Assembly: GCA_016124895.1 (NCBI GenBank)
Contig: WGMU01000184.1
Location: 1-36,110 of the forward strand
Source: a bacterium
Lineage (GTDB): Bacteria; Planctomycetota; Planctomycetia; Planctomycetales; Planctomycetaceae
Direction of reading: 5' to 3'
DNA length: 36,110 bases
The notes beneath the pieces were generated by a model. It was not told the DNA's origin. It worked only from the letters and a program-made list of their open reading frames with translations, and made no database searches. Each line of letters begins with the position of its first letter. Within the stretch, counting starts at the first letter, position 1. Position numbers and translations under genes: made by a program. Below, piece by piece: positions 10,083 to 17,406 of this stretch.

Positions 10083-11576
10083 CTAGTGATTGTGTCCGGC
10101 GTGAGGATCAACTCCGCCGCCGGACTTGTTCTTGAGGGCCATCTGCATCTGATGCGCGCCACGCAGTGCTACGACATCGTCGGGGAATAACGTTCCGTCG
10201 TTCGCAATCACGACAGACACCTGGTCCCGGTGCTTCACATGCACCGACACGCGGTCAAAGTGGCTGCCGTTCTGCTGAAAGACGTAGAACTCAGCGCCTT
10301 CTTTAGTCACGGCATCGACCGGCAAAACAATCTGATCCGGCCATTCCTCGACGGGAATCCGCAACTGCAGTCGCTGTCCGGGACGGTAACGCCAGCCTAC
10401 GAAACGATTGCCGTCCACGTTGTCGGTCAGGCTCTCGATCTCGTTGGGCAGTCGCACATAGAACTTCAGCGTCCGCGAGTCAGCATCGACTTCGTTCGAC
10501 AGTCGAACGATCTGCAGACCATCCATCGTTTCGCTGGTGTTACCGGGTTGTTCGATGACCGCAGCGACCGGCCACTTGCGCGATGCAGCAGCGGCGATCG
10601 AGCGGGCGTCCTGCTCAAAGGCCAGACCCTCGATATAGAGGTCGCTGTAGTCCGACAGCACGCAGAGCGTTTCGCCAGCCGCAACGGACTGGCCCTTGTG
10701 AACGTGCAGGTCTGAGATCACCAGAGGTGCTGCCGCCTTATTCTTTGCTTCGCCCGGTGCTGCCGCCTGCCAACCCACGGGACGGATCACCTGTCCGACC
10801 AGTTTGAGTTCGTCGCTCGAGTGCTCATCGGTTGATGGGGCAAAGACCTGTAACTCCCTCAGCAATCGGCGATCGCGCGCAATCTGATCGACCTGAGCCT
10901 CCGAGAGCCCGTGCAGCCGAAGTGCCTCTCGCTGGGCACTGAGCAGAGCTTCCAGTTTGTCCTTTGCGTATTCGCGTTCGAGCAGCCGGGTCCGTGGAAC
11001 GGCTCCACTCTGTGTGACGTCCGTCAGCCGTGCGATCTCACGACGCTCGACGTCCAGTTCTCCGATGGTCTGCAGGAACTGAGTCTGCGCGAGTACCAGG
11101 TCTTCATGTGTCAGACGAATCTGAAACAGCAGCGAACCCGGCTCGACGGCCTCGCCCTCGACAGCATGCACATGCATGACCACACCGGTCATCGGTGTGG
11201 CCACCTGCAGCCGTGTCCGTCCCGGACGCTCGGCCACGACAGCCGGCACGGTAATGCAGCGGCGATACGTCGTGAGTTCGACCGGCTGGACGAACTCCGG
11301 CGTCAACCCGAGATTTCGCAGAGCCTTTTCGGAAAGTTCGAGCGATTCCGCCTCGTTATGCTCGTGCCCATGGCTGCCGTGGTCATGACCGCCCGCTGCC
11401 TCAGCCGCGTGTTCGTCGTGCGATGCGGACGCTCGCTGACCGGCAATCGTGCCTTTGACCCACGCTTCGGTCGCAGGAATCCATGTATCTCGAAGTACGA
11501 AGCCAGTGATGGCGGTCACGATCGCGACCGTCCAGCCGATGACCTTCGGCGGAATTCGGAGAATGTGCAGTTTCAT
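10083..11576 (-). CDS. RND metal-efflux periplasmic adaptor with His-rich tail ends
   Basis: Membrane-fusion protein, 497 residues, partner of the RND pump encoded 11 bp downstream. Residues 13-30 form an N-terminal membrane anchor. Residues 53-73 are rich in His (HDEHAAEAAGGHDHGSHGHEH), and the C-terminus ends VDPHAGHNH; both are likely metal-binding tails that collect periplasmic ions. Between them lie the lipoyl half (MTGVVMHVHAVEGEAVEPGSLLF), a helical hairpin, the second lipoyl half (VHKGQSVAAGETLCVL) and the beta-barrel. The start has no strong ribosome site, but the position immediately before the anchor fits. It is the first large gene of the metal array after the small Cys/His-rich gene. 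Confidence 0.92.
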   Translation of the reverse strand: MKLHILRIPPKVIGWTVAIVTAITGFVLRDTWIPATEAWVKGTIAGQRASASHDEHAAEAAGGHDHGSHGHEHNEAESLELSEKALRNLGLTPEFVQPVELTTYRRCITVPAVVAERPGRTRLQVATPMTGVVMHVHAVEGEAVEPGSLLFQIRLTHEDLVLAQTQFLQTIGELDVERREIARLTDVTQSGAVPRTRLLEREYAKDKLEALLSAQREALRLHGLSEAQVDQIARDRRLLRELQVFAPSTDEHSSDELKLVGQVIRPVGWQAAAPGEAKNKAAAPLVISDLHVHKGQSVAAGETLCVLSDYSDLYIEGLAFEQDARSIAAAASRKWPVAAVIEQPGNTSETMDGLQIVRLSNEVDADSRTLKFYVRLPNEIESLTDNVDGNRFVGWRYRPGQRLQLRIPVEEWPDQIVLPVDAVTKEGAEFYVFQQNGSHFDRVSVHVKHRDQVSVVIANDGTLFPDDVVALRGAHQMQMALKNKSGGGVDPHAGHNH

Positions 11577-11768
11577 GGTTCAGTCCAGAGTCGAGAGACC
11601 AGAGTCCAGCGAAGCCGCAGCACAGCGCAGCCATCACGACCGCGCAGCAGCGAACGGGGAAGGACTCAAGGGATTTGAGCGAGCGGGCTCGGCGGTCCAG
11701 TCATCGGAGCAGGCAGCCAACGCGCAGCGTCAGCCGTCTCTGAACCCTCAACACTGGACTCTCGACTC

Positions 11769-12248
11769 TTACAGCCGCCAGACCTGCGTCATCGGACGGC
11801 AGCAGCACGTCGCGAGCGCATCAGGCGGGCCGGTCTCAGACTGACCGGGAAGCAGTGATCCATTCAGAGCAGAAACAAACTGCTCAACCATCGACAGCGG
11901 AAACCACAGACGTCCGTCAGCCAGAGCAGGCGTCTTGACCTTGGGAGACTGCGTGTACGTGCAATTCCCACCCTGACATTCGTGACCGCAGGGGCCATGC
12001 GGACACTCATGCGACTCGTGGTCGCCATGCCCGTCATCATGGGCAGCCAAGCCATGGTCAGGTTCATCACCATGATGCCGTTGATGGCCATGACAGGCGA
12101 TTTCGCCCTCGTTGCCGTCGTGCCAGGCCGCGCAATTCTCGACTGCATGCCCATGCTCACAGGCATGAGCGTGATGCGAGCAGCATCCGAGAATCGAATG
12201 CAGCAGCATCACCGACACCGTCAGAATGCTGGCCAGGGACTGAAACAT
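11769..12248 (-). CDS. Small exported Cys/His-rich protein
   Basis: Protein of 159 residues, first gene of the metal array. MFQSLASILTVSVMLLHSILGCC is a signal sequence, possibly of lipoprotein type although the residue at -2 is Leu. The middle (about 25-100) is packed with His, Cys, Asp and Glu (CCSHHAHACEHGHAVENC, HGHQRHHGDEPDHG, HESHECPHGPCGHEC); 12 cysteines in total, three in a row near the C-terminus. I do not recognise a named family; a periplasmic metal-binding role is inferred from composition and position. The ATG at 12248 was preferred to 12269 because it starts directly at the signal. A good promoter lies about 80 bp upstream. Confidence 0.7.
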   Translation of the reverse strand: MFQSLASILTVSVMLLHSILGCCSHHAHACEHGHAVENCAAWHDGNEGEIACHGHQRHHGDEPDHGLAAHDDGHGDHESHECPHGPCGHECQGGNCTYTQSPKVKTPALADGRLWFPLSMVEQFVSALNGSLLPGQSETGPPDALATCCCRPMTQVWRL

Positions 12249-12326
12249 GAGGTCTCTACCGCGCTCCAAACACAGTCACGCCATCAGAGAATCACTACGT
12301 CACTTCCTCATATCGGCACAAAACGA

Positions 12327-12354
12327 ATTATCCCTTGAATGCGAAACCGGTCAA
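12327..12354 (-). promoter_or_regulatory. Sigma70-like promoter of the metal-resistance array
   Basis: On the minus strand there is TTGACC (12354-12349), a 16-bp spacer, then GATAAT (12332-12327). Five of six bases match consensus in each box. Transcription would start near 12319, giving a leader of about 70 nt before the ATG at 12248. I see no clear dyad for a MerR- or ArsR-type regulator around it, and no regulator gene lies in the window beside the array. Confidence 0.6.
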
Positions 12355-12625
12355 TCCGGAGTGTTCAGGTTCTGAACTCACTTGCCGACGAGATCTTCGG
12401 GACAAGCCAGAACCATGCCCCGATTGACAGCGATGCGACTGCAATACCTGTCGCGAAAGCCATTCAGAAACTGATCCCCAGTTGCTGCAGAAATGCCTGC
12501 ATGAACTTCCCTAGAATTGGTGGGCGCTGGTTACGGACCAGTCAGTTTGGGGAATTGTTCGTTGTCCTGTCCGTGGAGGATTGGCCTTCGGCGGAGCCAA
12601 TCATTGACTCCGCAATCAGTCGTGA
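12355..12625. other. Intergenic region between the metal array and the 215-residue hypothetical gene
   Basis: No convincing gene. A plus-strand frame (12339-12758) runs through it but overlaps the minus-strand gene and has no recognisable domain. A perfect 7-bp inverted repeat with a 10-nt loop (12579-12602, arms GATTGGC/GCCAATC) lies 24 bp past the stop of the minus-strand gene. It could stop its transcription, although no T-run follows. Confidence 0.4.
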
Positions 12626-13273
12626 TCAGGAGAACGGTTTCAAGATTCTGCGTCTCAGCGGGATGGCTTCAATCGGTATCGTTGAGAATCCAGAGCGTTT
12701 TCGTGTTCGATTGACTGCCCGATGCAGGTTGAGGAGCTGGCGGCGGACGGGGGCGTAGGGCTCGAAGGGGACGCGGTAGAACTGCAGGGCGAGGTTGTCG
12801 GCTGACCGATGTCGTGCAAGTTCCAGCAGGTGGGCTTTGAGTTCCAGGTAGTGGCGGCGTTCGATGGCCACGTGGGCGTGCCATTTGTCGTCGGGCTGGC
12901 CGGACCGTGTTCGGCCGCCTCGGCGGTAGCTGATGGAATACCCCTCGAACTGCAGCGGGATTCGGCGGATGTCCCGGATGGACTCGACTTCGTCATCGAA
13001 GAGCCGGTGCGTACCGTGCGTCGCGAGGATGACGAAGAATCGCTGATAGCGGATGTACTGCAGGTTGGCCTGGCCGAGTTTCTTGCGTCTTGCGCGGGTC
13101 GATTCTGAGACGGCGATGCCGTACTTCTCGATGAGCTTGCGGTCGACGTCTTCTGGAGTCTTGCGGTCAGGAATTCGGCCGGTCACGTAGAACCAGTAGC
13201 CGTCTCTCAGGTAACAGCAGGCGATCTGCTGGACGAAGCCTTCCACCGATGTCGCTTCCGAGCGGTACTGCAT
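12626..13273 (-). CDS. Hypothetical basic protein downstream of a structured noncoding region
   Basis: Protein of 215 residues, rich in Arg and Lys, with no signal peptide or membrane segment. I do not recognise a characterised domain. It starts MQYRSEATSVEGFVQQIACCYLRDGYWFYVTGRIP. Visible blocks include STRARRKKLGQANLQYIRYQRFFVILATHGTHRLF, a Gly/Arg loop SYRRGGRTRSG, and a C-terminal basic stretch VRRQLLNLHRAVNRTRKRSG. The basic charge would suit nucleic-acid binding. The ATG at 13273 has GAGGAG directly upstream, which decides the start over an ATG at 13309. A strong 11-bp hairpin ends 21 bp before the ATG, and about 1 kb of hairpin-rich DNA without genes lies upstream on the same strand. 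The arrangement resembles RNA-plus-protein mobile elements; this is an inference. Confidence 0.65.
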   Translation of the reverse strand: MQYRSEATSVEGFVQQIACCYLRDGYWFYVTGRIPDRKTPEDVDRKLIEKYGIAVSESTRARRKKLGQANLQYIRYQRFFVILATHGTHRLFDDEVESIRDIRRIPLQFEGYSISYRRGGRTRSGQPDDKWHAHVAIERRHYLELKAHLLELARHRSADNLALQFYRVPFEPYAPVRRQLLNLHRAVNRTRKRSGFSTIPIEAIPLRRRILKPFS

Positions 13274-13294
13274 GCTCCTCGACGCACTCAAAGT

Positions 13295-13324
13295 GAGAGG
13301 TCTGATCAATGGCTCAGACCTCTC
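13295..13324 (-). other. Strong hairpin just before the 215-residue gene
   Basis: Perfect inverted repeat with 11-bp arms (GAGAGGTCTGA / TCAGACCTCTC) and an 8-nt loop. On the minus strand it lies between the structured region and the ribosome site of the gene starting at 13273. It has no T-run, so it is not a standard terminator. It could be the 3' terminal stem of an upstream RNA or a translational control element. Confidence 0.7.
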
Positions 13325-14327
13325 GAAAAGCCGGAACGCTCAGGGACAGCAGTCTGCGAATTCGGCGGGAGAACTACATTCAAGAGTTGTTCCCCGCCAA
13401 TCCATACTGCCCGTCACCCAGAAACCTCTGACGGCACTCGGCGTGAGCCAACGCGCACGTCGAGTGTCCGCCGTCAGTCCGCCGCCACGAAAGAAAGACT
13501 CTCCCAAGTCTCTCTCGCGCAGCCGCTTGCGTTCCTCCCGAAAATCGGCGCCGGCTCACGGCCGGCACCGACGCATCGCTTCGACAGATTGCACTCGTGC
13601 AAAATGCCCGTCAGCCCTTTCGTCGTCGTTTGACGTGCGCAGCACCACCTGTCACACACGAACGAGCTGCGACTGCCTTGCCGCAGCATCGCCCGGCCTT
13701 CCGGCCGGCTTCTACTCAGGCCACACTCCCCTTCTACGGCGTTTGAATCACGCGGGTGACCACCCCGCGCACCGGAAACCACTCCGGAAGCCGCAGAAGT
13801 TCCTGCGTTAGTCATGTCCTTCGCATTGCGGGTCACGTCGCTAGCCGGCGTTACCCGGCGGGACCGTAGTCGTATGTCCGTCTCTTCCGAAACGGCACAG
13901 TTTCCATCAGGAATGGCAGCGAGCCACTCACCGATGATTTCTCCGGGTCGAACGTAGAAGCACCCGGTTACCCATCAACGACCATCGTTCACGGTTCGGC
14001 ACCGTCTCCCGCAACACTCACTGGCAAGCCCTTACGGGCCTTTCATGGTTGAGCTATTTGCGCTCCGGGACTTATCCGGATACCCGGACCGGTCAGGTCC
14101 GGACTGGCCGCTCACACGGCTCAGTACTCCCCACGCCAGCCAGGTTGAACGCACCGACTCGCCAGCCACTCTCACGCACTGTGTTCTCGATCTCTCAGCG
14201 TCATTGCACATCGTCATCGAGCAGTGCGGAAAGCAGCCGGGTCTGTCGGCCCGAACCCCCTGGGCAGGATTACGCGGCAGGATCGATTTCGATAACTGCC
14301 GCCTCACCTGCTTTGAAACATGACGGC
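13325..14327 (-). ncRNA. Candidate large structured noncoding RNA region
   Basis: About 1 kb without a credible coding frame but dense in short perfect stem-loops. On the minus strand I see stems at 13550-13566 (GCCGGC arms, loop CGTGA), 13693-13708 (CCGGCC arms, GGAA loop), 13844-13859 (GCCGG arms), 14028-14039 (GCCC/GGGC with GTAA loop), 14064-14080 (TCCGG/CCGGA) and 14084-14102 (CCGGACC/GGTCCGG). The GGAA and GTAA loops are of GNRA type only when read on the minus strand, which favours transcription in the direction of the 215-residue gene. Boundaries are a guess. I found no group II intron domain V and no reverse transcriptase. A decayed coding region of high GC is the main alternative. 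Confidence 0.4.
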
Positions 14328-14354
14328 CTGACTCGGGAATTTTCCCGGAGTCAG
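14328..14354. other. Long hairpin at the edge of the structured region
   Basis: Inverted repeat with 12-bp arms (CTGACTCGGGAA against TTCCCGGAGTCAG with one bulged base) around a tiny loop. It marks the 5' side of the hairpin-rich stretch on the minus strand. No T-run follows on either strand. Confidence 0.6.
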
Positions 14355-14621
14355 GTCTGTCCGCATCGCCCCTGTTCCGCATCTGCCATCGGATAGAATG
14401 CCGGGATTACTCTGCTGTGGAATGTGACTGCGATACGAATGCAGCACGGCAACAGGATTACGCCGACAAGCCTCCGTTGAACTGGACAAGCACGTCTCCG
14501 TGCATCCAGCTCGACGGGCCATCCACCTGATGAGCGGTTAACTTCATCCCCTTAGCCTGACTGGTGAGGTCAGGTTTACCGGGTGTGGATGTCTGTCGAA
14601 GCAAAGCCAGCCTGTCGCCCT

Positions 14622-14633
14622 TTCACCGGTGAA
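14622..14633. promoter_or_regulatory. 12-bp palindrome beside the origin (possible partition or operator site)
   Basis: TTCACCGGTGAA is a perfect palindrome about 115 bp from the first DnaA box. It shares half-sites with chromosomal parS (TTCAC / GTGAA) but has a CG inserted in the centre. With parA-parB 2 kb away it is a candidate ParB or Rep operator, but a single short palindrome is weak evidence. Confidence 0.25.
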
Positions 14634-14748
14634 TTCGCACCGGATTCCTGGACGACGCGGTTGACGTGATCAAAACGGCTGTTGCCGGTCTATCCGAGAC
14701 CCGACAACTTTCGACTCCATACCGTACGGGGCGGAAATGGCAACGGGC

Positions 14749-14873
14749 TGTGGATAACACGAATCAGGGGCGTGTCGGTCGCGTCGCACCGCGCTGAAAG
14801 TGGCGTGTCTGCCGCGTCCCGGATTGCCGTTGGAGACGTGTCTGTCGCGTCCCCGGACTGAGAGTTATCCACA
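14749..14873. other. Replication origin: three iterons between two inverted DnaA boxes
   Basis: A perfect DnaA box lies at each end in opposite orientation: TGTGGATAA at 14749-14757 and TTATCCACA at 14865-14873. Between them are three direct 17-bp repeats, consensus GRCGTGTCKGYCGCGTC, starting at 14769, 14802 and 14835. The spacing is exactly 33 bp, or about three helical turns, so the repeats face the same side of the helix. Iterons with DnaA boxes next to a rep gene are the standard form of a theta-replicating plasmid origin. The initiator gene ends about 240 bp to the right and is transcribed toward this origin. I see no strongly AT-rich unwinding tract; the least GC-rich part is around 14945-15000. 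Confidence 0.8.
14769..14851 (+). repeat. Iteron array (three 17-bp repeats, 33-bp period)
   Basis: Repeat 1 (14769-14785) reads GGCGTGTCGGTCGCGTC, repeat 2 (14802-14818) GGCGTGTCTGCCGCGTC and repeat 3 (14835-14851) GACGTGTCTGTCGCGTC. They differ at three positions in total. They are the likely binding sites of the RepA-like protein encoded at 15111-16430. Confidence 0.8.
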
Positions 14874-15110
14874 GCTACGCGAGACCTGTAAGCGACTGCA
14901 CTGATTCAGGATTCCGGTTGAGTCAGGGTGGGCTGCAGCACCGTCTCTTCAAAGTACTGATCAAAAGAATGTCTGTAAGCAACGCCTCAAGGCTTTGAGA
15001 AATGCAGGTTGAGCCCTGGCGAATGAACGACCTGACTGGCGTGCTAAGGCCAACGTCAGGACCGGGTGATATCACAGACGCGGCAGTCAGCTTTAGAGCG
15101 GCATCACGAA
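14874..15110. other. Spacer between origin and rep
   Basis: No gene that I can support. It holds a relatively AT-rich stretch around 14945-15000 with two TGATCA-like sites, a possible melting region of the origin. Confidence 0.3.
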
Positions 15111-16430
15111 TCAGCATCGGCGCGCGGCAGCGAGATGATCCTTCACAATCTCATGCAGCGTGTCGGGTGACTGCACGAGCACAGTCGGATCGATAGCCCG
15201 TTCCGGTCGCCTGGAATTGCTGCAGCGGTGGCTGTTCTGTTCCTGCGTCTGCAGTTCGTGCCACCAGTCAGGCGGCGTGCGTGTGCCGGCTGCCGCGTGC
15301 CTCACGTTGTCGACGAACCACGCCTGCAGACTCTTCCGGAAGAATCGTTCCCCTTTGTGTTCGCGTGCCGCGAGTGCAATGTCGGCCCATTCCCGCAACA
15401 CAGATACCGGAAATGATTTCACCAGCCAGCGGACGGACCGCAGCTCAAATCCCAGTGACGTCAGTGGTTCAAACAGTGCTGATTCCTGCACAGCCAGACG
15501 AACGGTCCTGCGTCGTCTGCGCTGGAAGTAGCTGCCCCGCTGCAGATGCAGCCTAGACAAGCCACTCCGGCTCGTGCTGAAGAGATCTTCTGCCGATGCG
15601 ACGACGTCAATCTGTTTCAGTCGCCGGATACAGCGAAGCAGCTTCTTCCGCAGGTCTCGGTCGGCGAGTTCTGGTGCAAAGCCCAGTACATCGACCGCCA
15701 GATGCCGCAGCTCAAACCGGGGCGTGCTGGATCGTCGCCAGAACAGCTTGGACAACAGCAGGAACAATCGGCGGCTGGCCGGATCGAGCTGACGATACAC
15801 GTCCAGTTCAAACAGCAGGAACCCGCCGGCCGGCTGGATGAGTTCAAAGAACAGCGGATCCCACGCGAACCGCCAGACGCGGCTGGACTGTGGTTCCAGC
15901 GGCAGACTGTAACTGAAGAACCGCAGACTGACCCGGCGGTGTTCCCGGCGGATCGGGTCATAAAACGCATCGTTCTGATAGGTCACTGTGGACAGCCGCT
16001 GGATGGCGTCAGTGAACTGCCGGTACTGACGTCCGCCGCGGCGCGATTTCTGATCAATCAGGCCGAGCTGCCGCAGGCAGTAATGCGGTGTAGCATAAAG
16101 CTGACCGTCTGAGTCCGGTTGTGCGAGCGTGAGTCCCAGCAGTCCCCACAGATACAGCTCGTCACCGGCCAGCAACCCCAGCGGGCAGGTCACTTGGGCT
16201 CGACCTCGACGCAGATGTCGGTCCGCATCCATGTAAAAGAACTCGCTGTGATGCACCAGATTCGGCTGCAGCGAGCGTTCGGCATGGAGCGGACACAGGC
16301 TGTGTTCCGCCAGCGTCAACTGGCCGGCACCGGTGGCCGTCGACTGCGTGTTGCGTGGTTGAGTTTTCTTCGGGTGGTTCACTCGTCTTTCAGATTCGAT
16401 GTTGCCTTCTGAATCCGTATCACGAGTCAA
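15111..16430 (-). CDS. Plasmid replication initiator, RepA-like (RPA type)
   Basis: Protein of up to 439 residues, probably binding the iterons at 14769-14851 to open the origin. The middle resembles replication initiator protein A families: a segment after about residue 75 (AQVTCPLGLLAGDELYLWGLLGL), a Tyr/Arg-rich helix segment, FFSYSLPLEP, FELDVYRQLDPASRRLFLLLSKLF and FELRHLAVDVLGF, consistent with two winged-helix domains. The C-terminus (DWWHELQTQEQ) is unlike anything I recognise. The longest frame opens with a TTG at 16430; a GTG 16 codons in is also possible, so the start is uncertain. The gene is divergent from parA, with 160 bp between, and points toward the origin. I have not verified the family by search; context (iterons, ParAB) supports it strongly. 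Confidence 0.72.
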   Translation of the reverse strand: MTRDTDSEGNIESERRVNHPKKTQPRNTQSTATGAGQLTLAEHSLCPLHAERSLQPNLVHHSEFFYMDADRHLRRGRAQVTCPLGLLAGDELYLWGLLGLTLAQPDSDGQLYATPHYCLRQLGLIDQKSRRGGRQYRQFTDAIQRLSTVTYQNDAFYDPIRREHRRVSLRFFSYSLPLEPQSSRVWRFAWDPLFFELIQPAGGFLLFELDVYRQLDPASRRLFLLLSKLFWRRSSTPRFELRHLAVDVLGFAPELADRDLRKKLLRCIRRLKQIDVVASAEDLFSTSRSGLSRLHLQRGSYFQRRRRRTVRLAVQESALFEPLTSLGFELRSVRWLVKSFPVSVLREWADIALAAREHKGERFFRKSLQAWFVDNVRHAAAGTRTPPDWWHELQTQEQNSHRCSNSRRPERAIDPTVLVQSPDTLHEIVKDHLAAARRC

Positions 16431-16590
16431 TCCATCGGGAAACCTTTTTCGGCAACGGGGCTGCCTGAGTCAGACGGCCACATTTTTGATTGACGGTTGC
16501 GGTGAATCCGTGAGAGGGTTCTGTGAGTGATCCCGCCGGCTTGCACGGAATTGCCACTGGCAATCGGGCAGCCGAACAACTGAGAGGCCG

Positions 16591-17403
16591 ATGACAACGC
16601 GAATCTGTCTGATCAACCAGAAGGGTGGCTGTGGAAAAAGCTCGCTGTGTTTTCACCTGTCCGGTGCTCTGGCCCGGATGGGACTGAGCGTGCTGCTGAT
16701 CGACTGCGACCCGCAGGGCTCGCTCAGCCAGGGGTTTCTCGGCCCGGCGTTTGTTGAGTCACTCGATGCCAGCGACACTCTGGCTGGTCTGTTTGATGAC
16801 CAAGACCGGGTGACGGCACCACTGCTGCAGCCGATCCTGACTCCGATCCCGATGGTGTCTCTGATTCCGGCCAGTCTGCATCTGGCCCGTTACAATACGC
16901 CCCGCCCGGAAACATCCGGCCTGCTGCAGTTCGCGCTGCGTGAGTTCCTGGAGTCGATTGCTGACTTTGACATCGTGCTGCTGGACTGCCCGCCCAATCT
17001 CTATCAATGCACGTGGAATGCCCTGCTGGCGTCTGATCATGTGCTGATTCCTGTGCCGCCGGAGGACTTCGGAACGCAGGGGCTGGGTGCGGTCCACCAA
17101 GCGGTGTCGAGTGCCCGGCTGCTGCACCCGCATCTGAATCTGCTGGGGCACGTGGTCACGCGCTGCGACCGCCGGCTGTTGATTCATCAGGCTTACGAAC
17201 AGAAGCTGAGACAGCTTTACGGGGAATCCGTACTGAACTGCGTGGTTCCCGAAGCGTCGGCATTCAAAGTCGCCCTGGCGTCGCGGCAGCCAGTAGCCGT
17301 GTTCTGTGCCCGGTCAAAAGCAGCCCATAGCATGAACCTGCTGGCCAGCGAGATCCTGCAGCGGGTTCACCGTACGACTCACCAGCAGCGGACGGTGGCC
17401 TGA
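16591..17403 (+). CDS. parA: ParA-type partition ATPase
   Basis: Deviant Walker-type ATPase of 270 residues that segregates the element with ParB. The deviant Walker A motif is NQKGGCGKSS at residues 9-18, with signature lysine K11 and catalytic-loop lysine K16. Walker A' is LLIDCDPQGSLSQG near residue 35, and Walker B is VLLDCPPN near residue 130. There is no N-terminal HTH extension, so this is the short (type Ib or chromosomal-like) form, which normally does not autorepress through its own DNA-binding domain. GAGAGG lies a few bases before the ATG. The parB start codon is 3 bp past the stop, so the two form an operon. It is divergent from rep. Confidence 0.93.
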   Translation: MTTRICLINQKGGCGKSSLCFHLSGALARMGLSVLLIDCDPQGSLSQGFLGPAFVESLDASDTLAGLFDDQDRVTAPLLQPILTPIPMVSLIPASLHLARYNTPRPETSGLLQFALREFLESIADFDIVLLDCPPNLYQCTWNALLASDHVLIPVPPEDFGTQGLGAVHQAVSSARLLHPHLNLLGHVVTRCDRRLLIHQAYEQKLRQLYGESVLNCVVPEASAFKVALASRQPVAVFCARSKAAHSMNLLASEILQRVHRTTHQQRTVA

Positions 17404-17406
17404 GCG

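Noticed and set aside
12339-12758. 139-residue plus-strand frame before the metal promoter
   Set aside because: It overlaps the 3' end of the better supported minus-strand gene and contains no recognisable motif.
13474-13836. 120-residue minus-strand frame, and a similar frame at 14032-14382
   Set aside because: No ribosome site or domain, and they cross the hairpin cluster. Better explained as chance frames in GC-rich noncoding DNA.
13325-14354. Group II intron or retroelement
   Set aside because: No domain V-like hairpin, no reverse transcriptase, and the protein downstream is not a maturase. The RNA-like structure is kept as a candidate of unknown type.
16431-16590. Promoter with TTGACG at 16490 for parA
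   Set aside because: No acceptable -10 box at 16-18 bp spacing.
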